Below are positions 31,346 to 43,735 of a DNA stretch of 64,000 nucleotides, piece by piece. Both the position numbers and the translations under genes were made by a program. The stretch lies in contig CM072893.1 of NCBI GenBank assembly GCA_037013685.1, forward strand, positions 16,580,736 through 16,644,735. Direction: 5' to 3'. Within the stretch, counting starts at the first letter, position 1, and each line of letters begins with the position of its first letter. The stretch comes from Acridotheres tristis. Taxonomy: Eukaryota > Chordata > Aves > Passeriformes > Sturnidae. The notes under the pieces are model-generated. The model had not been told where the DNA came from. It saw only the letters and a program-made list of their open reading frames with translations, and ran no database searches.

Positions 31346-34300
31346 TGATGGCTGGGGAGACGGGGACAGCGACTCGGTCTGAATTCCCTCCCGTCTGGCA
31401 GCCTGGTCCCGGCTCTGCCCGGACGCGTGTGTACAGCCTGGCTTGCTCCGGCGAGGCTCGAGTTCAGCATCTGCTTCAATGCGCAGGACCAGAGCCTTGG
31501 CACACGGACAGCCCGTCAGAGCGCTTTTGTGTAACTTGCTTCATCTTCCTTTAGAAGATTAAATCTTAGGAGTATCTTCCATCTCCTGTTCTGCCTCCTC
31601 TTCCTATGCAACCCTCTTCAACCCCTGTTTACGGTTGCTCAGCCAGGTCTCATTCCTCTGGCGTGCTCAGAGCCAAGAAGCTCTTTGGTTTGGCTGTGGG
31701 TTTCTTTTACATGAGGGCGTCAATTGTTTCATTGAAGATAAGACTCACCCCTAGCTTCTCTACTCTTGTAACTCCGTCAAATGTGATCAGACTTGTCTGT
31801 CAGGAGTCCCCATAGCTTTCTACATGAGATTTCTCAACCTTCTGGGATGTTAAATAACTTTTCTTTAAATGTGGTGCTTCTCTGCAGAAAGAAGCTGAAG
31901 TGACGAGGCAGTAAATGAGCAGACTCTTTTTCTCCCCATTCCTCTTGACCACTTCTCTAAGGTTTGGTGTACCTGAATCTTCCCAGTTTTCTCTGCAGTC
32001 TGAAAGTGTCATACAAACATAATTTCTTCTTAAGGCCAAATAATCTTCTGCCCTGTCATGTGCTCTCACTTTGAGGTCTATGGCTCACATGATTATTTGG
32101 AAATGGCCCCAAGCCATTCTCTCTCTTTCATCCAGGGATTACAAATAATGTTCTGACTTGCTTCCACACTGCAGACCTCAGACCACTCAAAAGGGGCTCA
32201 GTCTCACATCAGCTGCTTCTCTCTTGCAACTGTGTTGTAAGCGAGAGAAAAAGGCTGTCCGGAAGAACTTGTTATTGCAGAGCACCCTGGTGTCACAAAC
32301 CATCTCTGTTCCTTTCAGAAAACAAACAGGAAGCCTGTGGATACTGAATGGGGGAAATCTCACTTACTGCCCAGACAGATGTATGATGAGAGACCAGGTG
32401 AGGAAGCAGATGTGTGGTGTCTGACACCATCCCCCAGCTCAAGGTCCTGAAGATGTGTGCAGTTTCAAATACCGCAACAAGCTGAGATCCAGATCTTTAT
32501 TTCTTTTCTCAGTTGTTGTGGACCAGTATTTCCTTTAGTATCATGGTTCTCTGGCAGTGATCTATCATTTGGCAGCCTCCTGCTAGCCCACACATTCCCA
32601 CCTTGCCTGTAGAACTTCCTCCATATAACTCTAATGAGACAGGAAGGATGTTGAAGATGGTCCAAAGTACAAAAAGTTAGGAACTATTTGGGGACTACAT
32701 CAGTCTTTGTCCAAAACAGTTGAGCCAGAGCACTTCTGGTGTTTTGTGGCAGCAGTAGCACCAATGTGGTGAAAAGTATAAATCATTCTTATGCTGACTT
32801 GACCACTGCTGTCATTTGTTCCCTTTGGTCCTTTAGGGATCTTGACTTCCTTCATTATCTGTGCATGTAGTGGGCTGCCATGAATATGAAGGAAAAATGC
32901 TAGAAAGGTATATTGTTTTGAGCAGACTATCTGTGCACTATTCAGTCTGTGTGCAAACAGTATTTTAGAAAACCCTCAGGGTTGTAGACTGACGGGGATG
33001 CTTGTATATGAAGGGTTTTTTCTTTTCCTTTATCATTGTTTTCTATACTAAAATACTAATGCTAGTATTGGTGTACTGTGATTAGTATTCTATAGTGCTA
33101 ACATTAATATCTTAGTGTAATTTACCCAGGTGACTCTGGTTAAGTCAGAGTCTGTGATAAACCAAAACCAGAGCCCAGAAGTCCACCAAGCACTGGGCTG
33201 GATATAACTGATGGTTAAACTTCCCTGTTTCAACCTGTGCTTTATTTGCTTTGTACAGTATTGTATACTCTAGGTTTTTAATAGGGATTCCCCTGAGCAG
33301 CCCCGGCTTGTAATGCAACATCCTCCTGCAGTGACAAAGTTGCTCTTGGAGCTGCATACCTGCCTGCCTTCACAGAGTCTTGGCTTCCATAAATTAGCTG
33401 CAGCTAGGCTGGCTGTCATCAACGTGATGGTAGCAGATGGTCCTAGTTTTTTTGGATCATACCCAACACAACAGGCAAATTTCAGTATCTTATTCCAGGA
33501 AGAGTTTAGAGCATCCAGGTGAAAATATATTTTGCTTTCGGTTTTCATTTAATTTTGCTGCTTTGTTAACTTCTGAGAAGTTTGCAGTGAAAACATTTCC
33601 TACTGTGGGCAAGAGCTGCATAGAGACTAGGATGCAGGAGGGGAACTAATTCAATCCCAGGTATATGGGCTTCCAGGTCCTGGGTAGGAACTAGGTAATA
33701 TAAACAAGTGAGGGAGAGATATGAATGGCAGACCTTGCATTTGAGCCTGTTTATAGCCCTTTCTCTGTGGTGTTCTTTGCCTAGACTGCTTGCTGGCAGA
33801 GGTTTTAGTACTTCAGCCTAATAAAAGGCCCCTGAATTAAATTAGAGCTGTAACTGTTCAGTTGTTTCACTTAAGTTGATTGGTGTAATTTTCCATCAAT
33901 ACCAAAGCCATACCCTGTCAAACATGTTAAACAGGACAAAATCTTGGGACAAATTTCAGCCCAGTTGAGAGGTTTCTCAGGCGTATTTCAGAGAACTGTG
34001 CTCTGTCTGCTCCCTTTCTGCTGCCTCACTTTTCAGTGTCAATGCATTGCTGTGGTTTTGAAAGCAGTCTCCCAGCAGCTGAAGGTGGACAGGTGTGCAG
34101 GGTAGAGGAGATGCTGCTGCTTGCAGTGACAGTCTCACTTTCCCAGGTCCTGTTCTTACTGAGGTGCCTGCTCTGCCCTCAATGCTGCAGCAGTGAAACT
34201 TAAAACATTTGTGACATTTGTGGCATGGGCTTTTCTAACAGTTCCCTTGAACCATTACTCTGGCTTCCAGTATTAACTGTGACGTTTGTGGCATTGCTCT

Positions 34301-37300
34301 GTGTAAATCAGGTAGCACTTATCACGAAAACAGGGAAGAGTCTATTCTCTCTTTAAAAGCCCTCCCCTTGCAGTGGCAGGGTTATTTTGGCAGTATTTGT
34401 GACATAGCCACTAGGGCTTCCAGACCACAAACAAGGAGATGGTTCTGTCTACTCTGCTCTCAGGCCTAGTGTGGGATCTGTCATTTACTTTTTGTCATTT
34501 ACTGGATTTTGCATCTCTGACAAGGCACAAGCTGTGAATTCACCTTCCCAGAGAATCGCATTCCCATGCCCAGGTGTTTGAAGGTTTCTGTTGAAGACTA
34601 CCTGCCTGCAGTAGCTGGGCTAAGCCTGTGCTGCACTGGCCACAGGAGCTGCCCGGGCTGGAGGACCCTGCTTCAGAGCTCATGGAGCAGCTTTTTTGTT
34701 CAGTGTTAGTAAGATGTAAACCAGTGAGCTGAGCAGGCGGATTTTGAGCCTTCCCTCAACTGAACCATTACCCCTTGTCTAGGTCTGGGACTTCCTTCCC
34801 TTTGCTATCAACCTGAGACTGCAACAATGACTAGTTGCTGGACAAGGGACAGAGAGCCCTTGTGCCCTTTTTGCTGGTAGTTATCCTGATTTTTAGTGCT
34901 ATTGGGATAATAATGAAGGCTGTGTCTGGTGTATCCAGCACAGCTCTAGGGCTGGAGCTATGACCAGGGCACCTTTCTGGGCATGGACAGAACAGAGATT
35001 CTCTGGTGGTATTGAGCTGAAATAGGAAAAAAGCTATTTTCCTGTAGCTTGGCATCCTCTCACCTCTTAGCAAGATTTACAGCCTCCCTTGTTGCTTGGG
35101 CAGGGAGAAGAGGCTCCTGAGCCAGCACCTTTAGGGATTGCTCCTGATTTTGGAAGAGATGAAACCACCAAGAGCAGTTTGCAAGTCTCACTGTGTCAGC
35201 ATCTGGTCCTGACCTGAGGGCTGAGATTGACAGCTTACTTGTCATTTGGATTTTGGCAGTCCCCAGAGGGTCCTGGCTGAGCTGAGGGTCTCAGCAATGT
35301 CTGGCACATAGGTCCATGGCAGAACACAGTCCTTGCTGAAGATAGGTGACATTTTTTTTCTCTAAATAACTATACCTTTTACCTGGACTATTTCTTCATC
35401 TTTTATTTGTTGCCCAATGAGAAAACACCCTACCCCACATAAAAAGCCTCTTCTACTCTCCTTGGCACATTTACGTGCATGTATGACCCACTAGGTGCCC
35501 CAGGACAAGCCTATGCCTGTTTCTGTCCTTAACTCCCTGTCATCCCAGAGGAGATCAGGAGTACGTGACTGCCATCCTTCCCTCACTTCCTGGAAACAGC
35601 ATGTGCTCCTGGATCTGCTGTGAGTGTCATAGCCAAATACTTTACCTTCCCTGGTGTTGGGCAGGATAAGTTCCCTTTGGGCCCCTCAAGTAATCTGAGT
35701 ACTAGACCAGCTTTGTGGTCTGTAGCTCTGTTGTGACCAACACTTTGTCACAGGACAGCCTGTTTCCTGCTGTTAGGGAGGCAGGATGCTGCGCAGATCC
35801 TTACTTTCCTTGCAGAGCTTATGTTTCCTCCCCTCCAGCCCATCACATTTGTGTACATTCTTCTGGAGCTCTTATTCTGTGGGTCCAACTACCCTCTTGG
35901 TATCTGTTAGCTTTTCTCATGTTTCTTATCAATCGTGCAGGCACAGCCACACAGTTGACCCTAGGTGGGAAGGGTGGGAGTCCAAGCACTAGCAGGAATT
36001 GCCTTTGAAACAGGGGAGGGTCCCAACCAGCAGTTGCTCTGTTTCTTTCCTATGTCCTGTCCCCACATGGGACAAGAAAGCAATGAAGAATAGGGCAGTT
36101 TTATTCTCCCTTATCTGCACCCTTATGTGCCCAGTTTGGCCAGAGAGAGGCCTGCTGAGGGTAGTCTGAAGATTGTATTTAGCAGAATCTTGTCCATTAC
36201 TTTCTTTTCCACCTCTTAATTGATCAAGCACTAGTGGAGGGGATGTCAGAAAATCTTGTACCAAATTCCACTCTACCATATCCTTCCAGCCCCACGGGGG
36301 CTTAGTGTGTGGGCGCCATCCAAAATCCACTTCTAGTTGTGCCCATTGTAACTTCTTCCTCTTCCCACGTCTGCTTCCTAGCGTGTCTGAACTGGGCTCT
36401 CAGAAAACTACCGTGCTTCTGACTATTCCCAAATAATTATCACATAATTCTTCTCCCAAAATAATGCTAGGTGTGGGTGAGGCACATTCGCTTCCAGTGA
36501 TGTAGCAACATCCCTTACACAACAGAAATCTTGGGTGTTTCACTGAAGAGGGGATGACGGCTTTAGGAGTGTGACTAAGGGGCGTCAGTGTGCCACAGGT
36601 GTTGCATGTCATCTCTGGGATTGCTTTCTGGGTTTGCCTTCTTCTAGTGGATGAGTATCCTGGAACCTGCTTTCCTTTTCCCAGAGCTTCCCATGACTGA
36701 TCCATACTGGAGCAGCTAGTTCTCTGTCCAGACTGCTGCTGTGCCCTCTGGGATTGCAGTTCCTCTCAGTGGGTCCTGCTGTCACCTGGACTTGCTCCCA
36801 CCCCGTTTGTGCTGAGCAAGGTGCCTTGCCAGGCATGTGAAGGCCATAGCCAGAGTACACCTCTTGACGTTTCTTGACAAAGCTCTGCAGGCCTCCCTGT
36901 GAGCTTGCACAGACATCAAGAGCTCAGAGAGAACCAGCTGTTCTGGCTGGACAGAAATAAAAATAAAATCCAGCTGAGCTGTTCTGTAGCGGTAAACAGG
37001 GACCGAACAGCAAGTGTCCCTGCTGGTGCTGTGACCCAGCATAGCTCTTCCAGCCATTCGCCCTCAGTACCTCCCTGCGAGTCAGTCTGCTGGTTTGTGA
37101 GCCTTAGGAGCACAGAGAAGAGGTTTTGTGGAAAACTCCCCTGATATCTGACTTTGGTTGCTGGGGTATTTTTGTGGGTTTGTTTTTTTTTTTTAGGGCA
37201 AGGCAGAGTGGAAAGGGATGGATGTTCCCCAGTGAAGAACTCCAGACTGCTCTCCTTTCCCAGCTCAAGAGTCCTGGGTTGCAGCTACAATCACAGCTGT

Positions 37301-37356
37301 TAGTTGCTAAGTGCCTGACAGAGATAGAACATTAATGGAGTGTTTGTCTCCTTGCA
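31346..37356 (+). other. Presumed 5' intron or upstream region of the UGT8-like gene
   Basis: About 6 kb without a recognisable coding exon or clear repeat. If transcription starts in the island at 30.7-31.3 kb, this is intron 1. A second strong acceptor (T-rich tract then TTTTAG) ends at 37196, so the 5' UTR exon may begin there and not at 37358. Confidence 0.45.
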
Positions 37357-37359
37357 GTG

Positions 37360-38205
37360 ATGAAGATGATGAAGGTGCTACCGTGCTCTGCTGCTCTTCT
37401 TTTCCTAGTGACTGCATTCACTGTGGAGCCATCTCACTGTGCCAAAGTGCTGATCATGCCCACCATAGTCTTTGACAGCCACCTGCGAGTGTTCATGCGG
37501 GTGGCAGAGGCACTGACTGACCGGGGCCATGACCCTGTGCTGCTGCTCCATGAGGGTCGAGATATGGAAACCTCCCTGCCTGGCTTCCGCCTGCAGCGAT
37601 ACTGGGGGACCTTCAGCACAGAGAGCGCAGATGCCTGGGTGCAGGAGAAGATAAAGCGTGTCTTTCAAGGGAAGATGACCTCTCTGGAGGTGTTTTCATT
37701 TTTGGAGAAGTACCTGGAAAACTGTGACCTAGTACTGGGAAATTCTACCCTTCTGCAGAAACTCCAGTGGGAGCACTTTGACCTGCTTTTGGTGGACCCC
37801 AATGAGATGTGTGGATTTATCCTGGCCCACATCCTACATGTCAAATATGCTGTGATTTCCACTGGTTTCTGGTTCCCAGCAGAGATTGGTGCCAGCTCTC
37901 CCATTGCCTATGTTCCTGAATTCAACTCTCTGATGACAGACAGGATGGGCTTTTTTGGTAGGACTTGGAATCTCCTAGTCTACATAATCACTCGTGTGGC
38001 TACAAAACTGGTCATCCTGCCCAAGTTTGAACGTCTCATGGAGAAGCATAGAGTGGAGCCCAAGACATCCATGTTGGACCTTGTTCATGGAACTAGTCTT
38101 TTCTTCCTCTGTAATGATGTGGTGTTGGACTTTCCCCGTCCAACGCTCCCCCATGTCATTTTCACAGGGGGGATCCTTGCTGAGCCTGCAAAGCCCCTTC
38201 CAGTG
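37360..38205 (+). CDS. UGT8-like coding exon 1 (N-terminal acceptor domain)
   Basis: Begins three bases after the acceptor CTCCTTGCAG (37348-37357) and ends PAKPLPV at donor GTAAGT, phase 0, 282 codons. It covers the signal peptide and the whole acceptor-binding half, including EGRDMETSLPGFRLQRYWGT and EFPRP-like DFPRPTLPHVIF. Confidence 0.92.
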
Positions 38206-41200
38206 GTAAGTGCAAGAAAGCTTTGATCTATGATTGCACATCAACTGGGGAAGCTACTTAGTTCAGATCTTCTTTGAAAGAACCTTATAAAAGTTCTGAA
38301 GCCCCAAGTGTCTGGAAAGTTGCTGTGTTTTGGTGCTTGTGGGTGCATCAGTGAGATAGAGAACACTGAAGGCTGTCAGGCTGCAGGAAGGATGTAGAAT
38401 TAAGTGGTCCACTCTGAAGTGGGATTTGGCTGTCCATATAAAATGATTTGGAATTCCTAAGATTAAAGTGTTGCCTCAAGGTCTTGATAATGAATAGTTT
38501 GTTTGCTCCTATGCTAAAGTGGAAATGGGAAGAACAATTAATCTTGTTTCGTCACTGATATGTTAATCCAGAATTTCCTCCTTCACCCTATTTCTCACAG
38601 AGCATTTCTGCCCTTGAGCTTGTAGTGTTAAGAAACCACAGGGGAGAGCTATTCTTGTTCCTTCATTAAATTCAGTGCAGAATCCCAAAATGTAGAAAAC
38701 TGAAGGGCATTGTCCCCTTTTTCTCAAGGTTCAGTCCTGAAAACTCCTCTCAAGGTTTTCTCCAGCCTATGCCTCACTAATCCCAGTAATAAATCCAGAG
38801 GGACAAGCTCCTAAAGCCTCTGGCTGAAGACAGTGTTGGAACAGAGTAGGATTTATCTTACCACTTGTACAAACATTGAGGGAAAATAAACCTGGATAAT
38901 AGAACTTGGGCAGTCAAGATGTCCTGATGTCTTGACTAAGGGTCTGAAATGGAGATAAGATTTCAACTTTCAAATTATTAGAGGCCTGTCAAGATCTCTG
39001 ATGGCACCTTTAACTGATGCTGTGGATGCCAATATTTTTCAGTTAAAAAAAAGTGAGATTAGGTGCCTTAAAAAGAAGCTCTGACTGCACATGAGCCTTG
39101 CCCGTGTGGCACAGCCTGCAGGTAATGAAACACATGTAGGGTGCTCTGAGAGCTGTGTCAGAGAGTGGCTGCCTCACAGCTCTTGCAAAACTCTGGCTTG
39201 GTCCAACCTGGCCACGTACACACCTGCCTTATAAAGAAGGGAGTTGTTTGCTAGGACATTACTTCATAGCTTCCAGAACAGATCCCAGGGCACCTGAGGA
39301 AAGAATGCTGGAGATAAGTGTGGAGCCCTGCAGTAGGTGGTGGCTGTCATGGTAGCAGATAGGCATGTTCCTGTCCACATCATGGGATGCCAGCAGAAGA
39401 GAGCCTCTGTAGGTCTAGGTGTACCTTAAAAAATGTCCCATCTGAAATGTAATTAAATGTTTATTTCCTCCTATTTGAAACACTATGATTTTGATTGCTT
39501 CTAATTAGGACTTGGTTAAATATAGGTATGTATTTGAGAGAAAGTGAGAACATTTGGTGGTCAACCATGCTTCCCTGGCAACTTCAATGCTGTTTCTGAA
39601 AGTTAAATGTTACAGCCCAATTATAATGGATGACCTAGTCATCTGGTTTAGGAGTCATTGTGCTTTATTTAGAAAAGGAAAGCCAGCACTTTCTCTTCTG
39701 CAGCAATTTCAGTGGTTGTATTGCTCAAAGGATGTGAAACTCAAAAGAATGGAGAAACCAAAATATCTCTGTTGTAAACGCTTTGATTCTTGGATTGTTT
39801 TAGGGCACTCTAAGCATTTCTGAAAAGATAGGCTTGAGTCTCTGAAGCATAAAACAAAGGAGAAATATCCCTGGAGAGTAACACTAAGATGTGCTTTGTA
39901 ACTTTTGTACTCTGATCCCCTAACTTTTAGACTACAATTAATATTCTGAATTAATCACTCTAATTTTCTCTTTTAATGACAGTTTTTTTAAAAAATTCAC
40001 ATTCTCCTACAAGTTTATTTTAGGAAATATCTATATTCAAAGATAAATTTTTATTAAACTTCCCTAAAATGCTCCTGAATACATGGGAAACTTGAAGCAG
40101 GACAGACAGAATTCATAATTAGCAATAGATTCAGCCCAGCCTGGTATAGGAGGGAATAGTCCATGTTTGCTTCACAGCAGCTGTGGTCGGTATTTTTTTT
40201 CTTCCTTCTACCTTTTGGCTTTGGTTAAAAAAAGTACTGACTGTATTCTAGATACAGACCTGTTTATGTAGCATTACAGGTAGCCTCTAAATGAAGGACA
40301 AAACTGTGGGTTTTACTGGATCTGTAGCTACCTCTCTGTCCAGTGATGAAAAAATAAATCTGCTGTCTGCAAGTAGCTATCAAGGATGGGTAGAAGTCTC
40401 CTGTCAAGATGGCAAGACTTTCTGCCACCTCCAGGAGCCTTTGACATGGAGAGTTTGTAGGAACTCTCCAGGAAGAAGTTGTTCCTGGCTGTGTGATGTT
40501 TTGTATCAGCCTACATCTAGAGATCCTGACAGGCTCCTGTCTTAGTGGTAATGGGAAAATAGCCTTCCTCTTTTTACTCCAATTTCCTTCTCTGCCCTGG
40601 CTGTTCCTATGTAGCCCCTCTGTTTCCAGAACCCTTCTTGTCAAGAGTAATTGTGTTACTTCCAGTGCAGGAGATAATGCTATGAAATGCAGGTTTTGGA
40701 CATGTCCCTGCAAACGCTCAAGACCAGCAGGTGCTCAAGTAATTTCTTCCTGGCTGGGTGCAAGAATCACAGCGGTTTTAGAGTTCATTGCATGGTGTAA
40801 ACAGTGCAGCTTTGTGCTCCGGGTGGACTTGGCTTCATCTTCTCTGTGGACAGCTTTCTCCTGACAGAGGCGAGAGTGGGAAGGGCCTTTCTGCAGCAAT
40901 ACTTCAGGGCAGCTGTGTGTGTTTTGCCCACAGGGTCTGCGTCTCTGGGTGGAAGCAGCAGAGGCAGGTGTCGTTGTTGTCTCCTTTGGCATCGGGATCC
41001 GAGCTCTTCCAGGCGATTTGGTGGAGAAGATGGCCGGTGCATTTGCTCGCCTCCCGCAAAGGGTGGTGTGGAGGTGAGAAAGGGACAGGATTCATTTGCA
41101 CTTGAGTTGGATGAAAAACAATGTTGAGGGTTGATTCATTTCAAATGACAGAATCTGCTTTCTGTCTCTTGATTGGATTGAATTTATTATTGTTCTGTGT

Positions 41201-43106
41201 GTTTCTCTTCTTTTGCCCTTCCTCTCTCTCCTCCCACAGATATTTTGGTGAGAAGCCAAGAAACCTGGGTGAGAATACGCTGATGATGGGGTGGCTGCCC
41301 CAGAATGACCTGTTAGGTAAGGCTGGGTTCTGTGCATGTGTGTGCCACTAGCAACACCCCTGGAGTTTAGCCCAAACCACAGCAAAGGCACATAAGGATA
41401 GCAGCACCTGTGTGGATCTAAGTCTGTTGCTTCTTGTGTGTCCGATCTGTACAAAACATGATCCTCACCTAACACCTGCTTGAAGCTGCTTGGCTCCTAT
41501 CTCCCTTCTCCTCCAGGCTCTGCTCAGCAATTCTGGGCTGCCAAAAGCCAGATGTATTCCCAAAGGGTTGCGTCCTTTCTGCTCAGCATGCCTGTTTTCC
41601 CCTAAACATACATAGTGTGTGTTGAGGAACCCCCCGGTAGCCCTGTTGCAACATGGAAGGTATTGACTTGCTACCATTTCTTCACCTGCAGGCCACCCCA
41701 ACGTGAAAGCTTTTGTCAGCCACTGTGGGATGAATGGTGTATTTGAGGCAATTTATCACGGTGTGCCAGTGGTGGGATTTCCTTTCTATGGGGACCAGTT
41801 TGACATCATGACCAGAGTGCAGGCGAAGGGCATGGGTATCCTCATGGACTGGAGCAGAGTAAAAGAAGAGGAACTTTACCAGGCTGTCATCACAGTCATC
41901 TCTGACCCCAGGTGAGGCATCTGGAAGCATCACACTCTTCCTTGGTGCAGACAGTGTATAGGGACAATGTGTCTGCCTGTGGTGGCTTCTGTACCAAGCA
42001 CAGTTGCAAGCATTGCTCAGATGACCATGTGTCAGTGCCCCAAAATCCTCAGATGCAGCACAGGAGGAGATTGTTCAGCATTTGTTGCCAAGGAGTCTAG
42101 TCCTGTTTGACTGACTGTAATGTTCTCGGAAAGTTTGCTGAGATACTGGAGAACAGACCTCTTCTCTTAATGCCAGCCTGTCATCAGGGAGAGTGAGACC
42201 ACAGCCTCCCATTGGGACTCCCAGAACTTGTCCAAAAAACTTTCTGTAGAAACAGAGAGGGAACTGCAGGTAATGCTCCATCTGCTTTTTATGAGAACTG
42301 AAGCAGGAACAGAAAAGGGCCACAGGCCTCCCGTTTTTTAACAGGACACGTACAACTGCTGTTTTTTAAAATGCTCTCTGAGAGCTTGATTTTTAAAACA
42401 TTTTGTATTTCTTACCTGTTAAGAGGTGTTGCAATTTGGTACCTGGAAGGGTTTGGCTACTCACCAGGTGTGTAACTTTTGCTTGATGGTGGGTGAGGTC
42501 TTAAGGTGCAAACTCCCCTCAGAAATTACCATATACATGAACTCACTGAACAGGTACTTGCAAGCCAAACTGTCAGTGTTGTTAACAAAATACAAAGTAA
42601 AATACACTCTGGCTTGTGCCTTCATGGTTGGTGAGTGCTATGAGAGTGGCTTTCAGAAGAAGAATGGAAGAAATTTGCCCCTCTCCCAAGGTATTATTTG
42701 GGATTTGAAAACATCACTGGATGTCTCAGGCTGCTTCTCAGGTATGAAGTTTCTGTTAAAAGGTAAACGTCTTGTCATCTTCCCTTGCAGCTACAGAAAA
42801 GCAGCCCAGCACATCTCAGCTCTGCACCTGGACAGACCAATGCATGCTCTCAACAGGACAGTGTACTGGCTGGAGTACATCCTTCGTCATGATGGGGCTC
42901 CCTACCTTCGCCCGGCTGTCTATGACCTTTCCCTGTATGAGTACTTCTGCCTGGACATATTGGCTCTTCTCTTGCTGTGTCTGGCTGGTATTGGATTCAT
43001 TCTCTACAAATCTGTGGTCTGGTGCAGAAGGAAGGGGGGCAGCCCTGTGTATCAGAACGGCAATTGCATGAAAGGCCACTTCACAGATGAGAAAAAGCTG
43101 CAGTAG
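37360..43106 (+). CDS. UGT8-like UDP-glycosyltransferase (ceramide galactosyltransferase-like), complete, 5 coding exons, 532 residues
   Basis: Likely transfers a sugar from a UDP-sugar to a lipid acceptor in the ER lumen; UGT8 itself galactosylates ceramide. Exons 37360-38205, 40934-41073, 41240-41316, 41692-41911 and 42791-43106 join in frame with GT-AG introns. Seen: signal peptide (residues about 1-28), likely catalytic His41 in VFDSHLRVF and Asp146 in LLVDPNEMCGF, sequons N128-S-T and N449-R-T, UGT signature about 342-388 with WLPQNDLLG and HCG at 365-367 where most UGTs have HGG, a transmembrane helix about 480-500, and the C-terminus KKLQ, a dilysine ER-retrieval motif. Human UGT8 shares LLVDPN-MCGF, AYVPEFNSL, DLVHG and RVQAKGMGIL, so this is a UGT8 relative and not UGT1, 2 or 3. 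By eye, identity looks too low for the UGT8 ortholog. The track-like start three bases earlier is a GTG, so I use the ATG at 37360; ATGs at 37366 and 37369 are alternatives. Confidence 0.9.
40934..41073 (+). CDS. UGT8-like coding exon 2
   Basis: Acceptor TTGCCCACAG, donor GTGAGA. Encodes GLRLWVEAAEAGVVVVSFGI and then the LPGDLVEKMAGAFARLPQR block ending VVW. Human UGT8 has LQRWVNGANEHGFVLVSFGAG here. Phase 0 to 2. Confidence 0.9.
41240..41316 (+). CDS. UGT8-like coding exon 3
   Basis: Acceptor CTCCCACAG, donor GTAAGG, 77 nt. Encodes (R)YFGEKPRNLGENTLMMGW and LPQNDLL, the start of the UDP-sugar-binding signature. Phase 2 to 1. Confidence 0.92.
41692..41911 (+). CDS. UGT8-like coding exon 4 (UDP-sugar signature)
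   Basis: Acceptor TTCACCTGCAG, donor GTGAGG, 220 nt. Encodes HPNVKAFVSHCGMNGVFEAI, then YHGVPVVGFPFYGDQFD and VQAKGMGILMDW. The second residue of the HGG motif is Cys. Phase 1 to 2. Confidence 0.93.
42791..43106 (+). CDS. UGT8-like coding exon 5 (C-terminus, membrane anchor)
   Basis: Acceptor TCCCTTGCAG; stop TAG at 43104-43106. Encodes SYRKAAQHISALHLDRP, the NRTVYWLEYILRHDGA block, the membrane helix FCLDILALLLLCLAGIGFIL and a basic cytosolic tail ending KKLQ. The frame stays open about 360 nt into the preceding intron, which I take as chance. Confidence 0.93.
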
Positions 43107-43735
43107 TGGCCAGTATGTTCCAGGGCATATCCTATCACTGTGAAATGAACTGCTGCTGTGCCAAGAAATGTGTGGCATGCAGGCACGGAGAGAGGTGAAA
43201 GATCTGCAGGTCTGGATGAGAAGAGGAGGGAGGAGTATTGCAAAGGTCTGTGTCTACACCTCTGTGTACAGCACCTGTGGGTGGGGAGGGGGGGTGAATT
43301 CAGGCGTGGGTGGGAGCATTTGGCCAGGGTGCTGGGAATGGGGCATAGGTAGGTAGACTTCCAGGGAGGAGTGCAAGTTGTTCCCTTTGTATTGCACATT
43401 GGTTTAGATGCTGGTGTTGCTCTTCTGGCTTTTTGGATCCTGGAGGCTCTGGAGGTAGGAGCAGCATTTCATGTGCAACAGACACCATTTCTCCTCTGCC
43501 TTCATACTAAGAACCCCGGGAGTCAGGATGTCTTTAAGTGCAAATGAGAACCTGAAGCATAGCTGGTGGACAAGGAAGGGCACTGAAAGTATCATCTACA
43601 AGAGAAAAAATTGGTCTGTTTTAAGTTCTGTGGATAAATGTTGTTCTTCCTGCTTCAGTCAACACTCTGCAATCCAGTTTGTGTTCAAGCTAAATTATTA
43701 TTTTTTAAAATAAACTTATTCTTTCTCCCATGTGG
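43107..43735 (+). other. UGT8-like 3' UTR
   Basis: About 600 bp from the stop codon to just beyond AATAAA at 43709-43714, which sits in an A/T-rich context followed by GT-rich TGTGGCAGTTGTCTGG, as expected of a downstream element. Confidence 0.65.
43709..43714 (+). terminator. Poly(A) signal AATAAA of the UGT8-like gene
   Basis: Canonical hexamer about 600 bp past the stop, followed by a GT-rich stretch. Confidence 0.65.

Noticed and set aside
30420..31554. Two long overlapping plus-strand open frames of about 300 codons
   Set aside because: They cover a CpG island, are rich in Arg, Gly, Ala and Pro, and match no family. Stop codons are simply rare in GC-rich DNA.
42426..42790. Open frame continuing upstream of UGT8-like exon 5
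   Set aside because: The translated intron does not match UGT sequence, while exons 4 and 5 join perfectly at 41911/42791.
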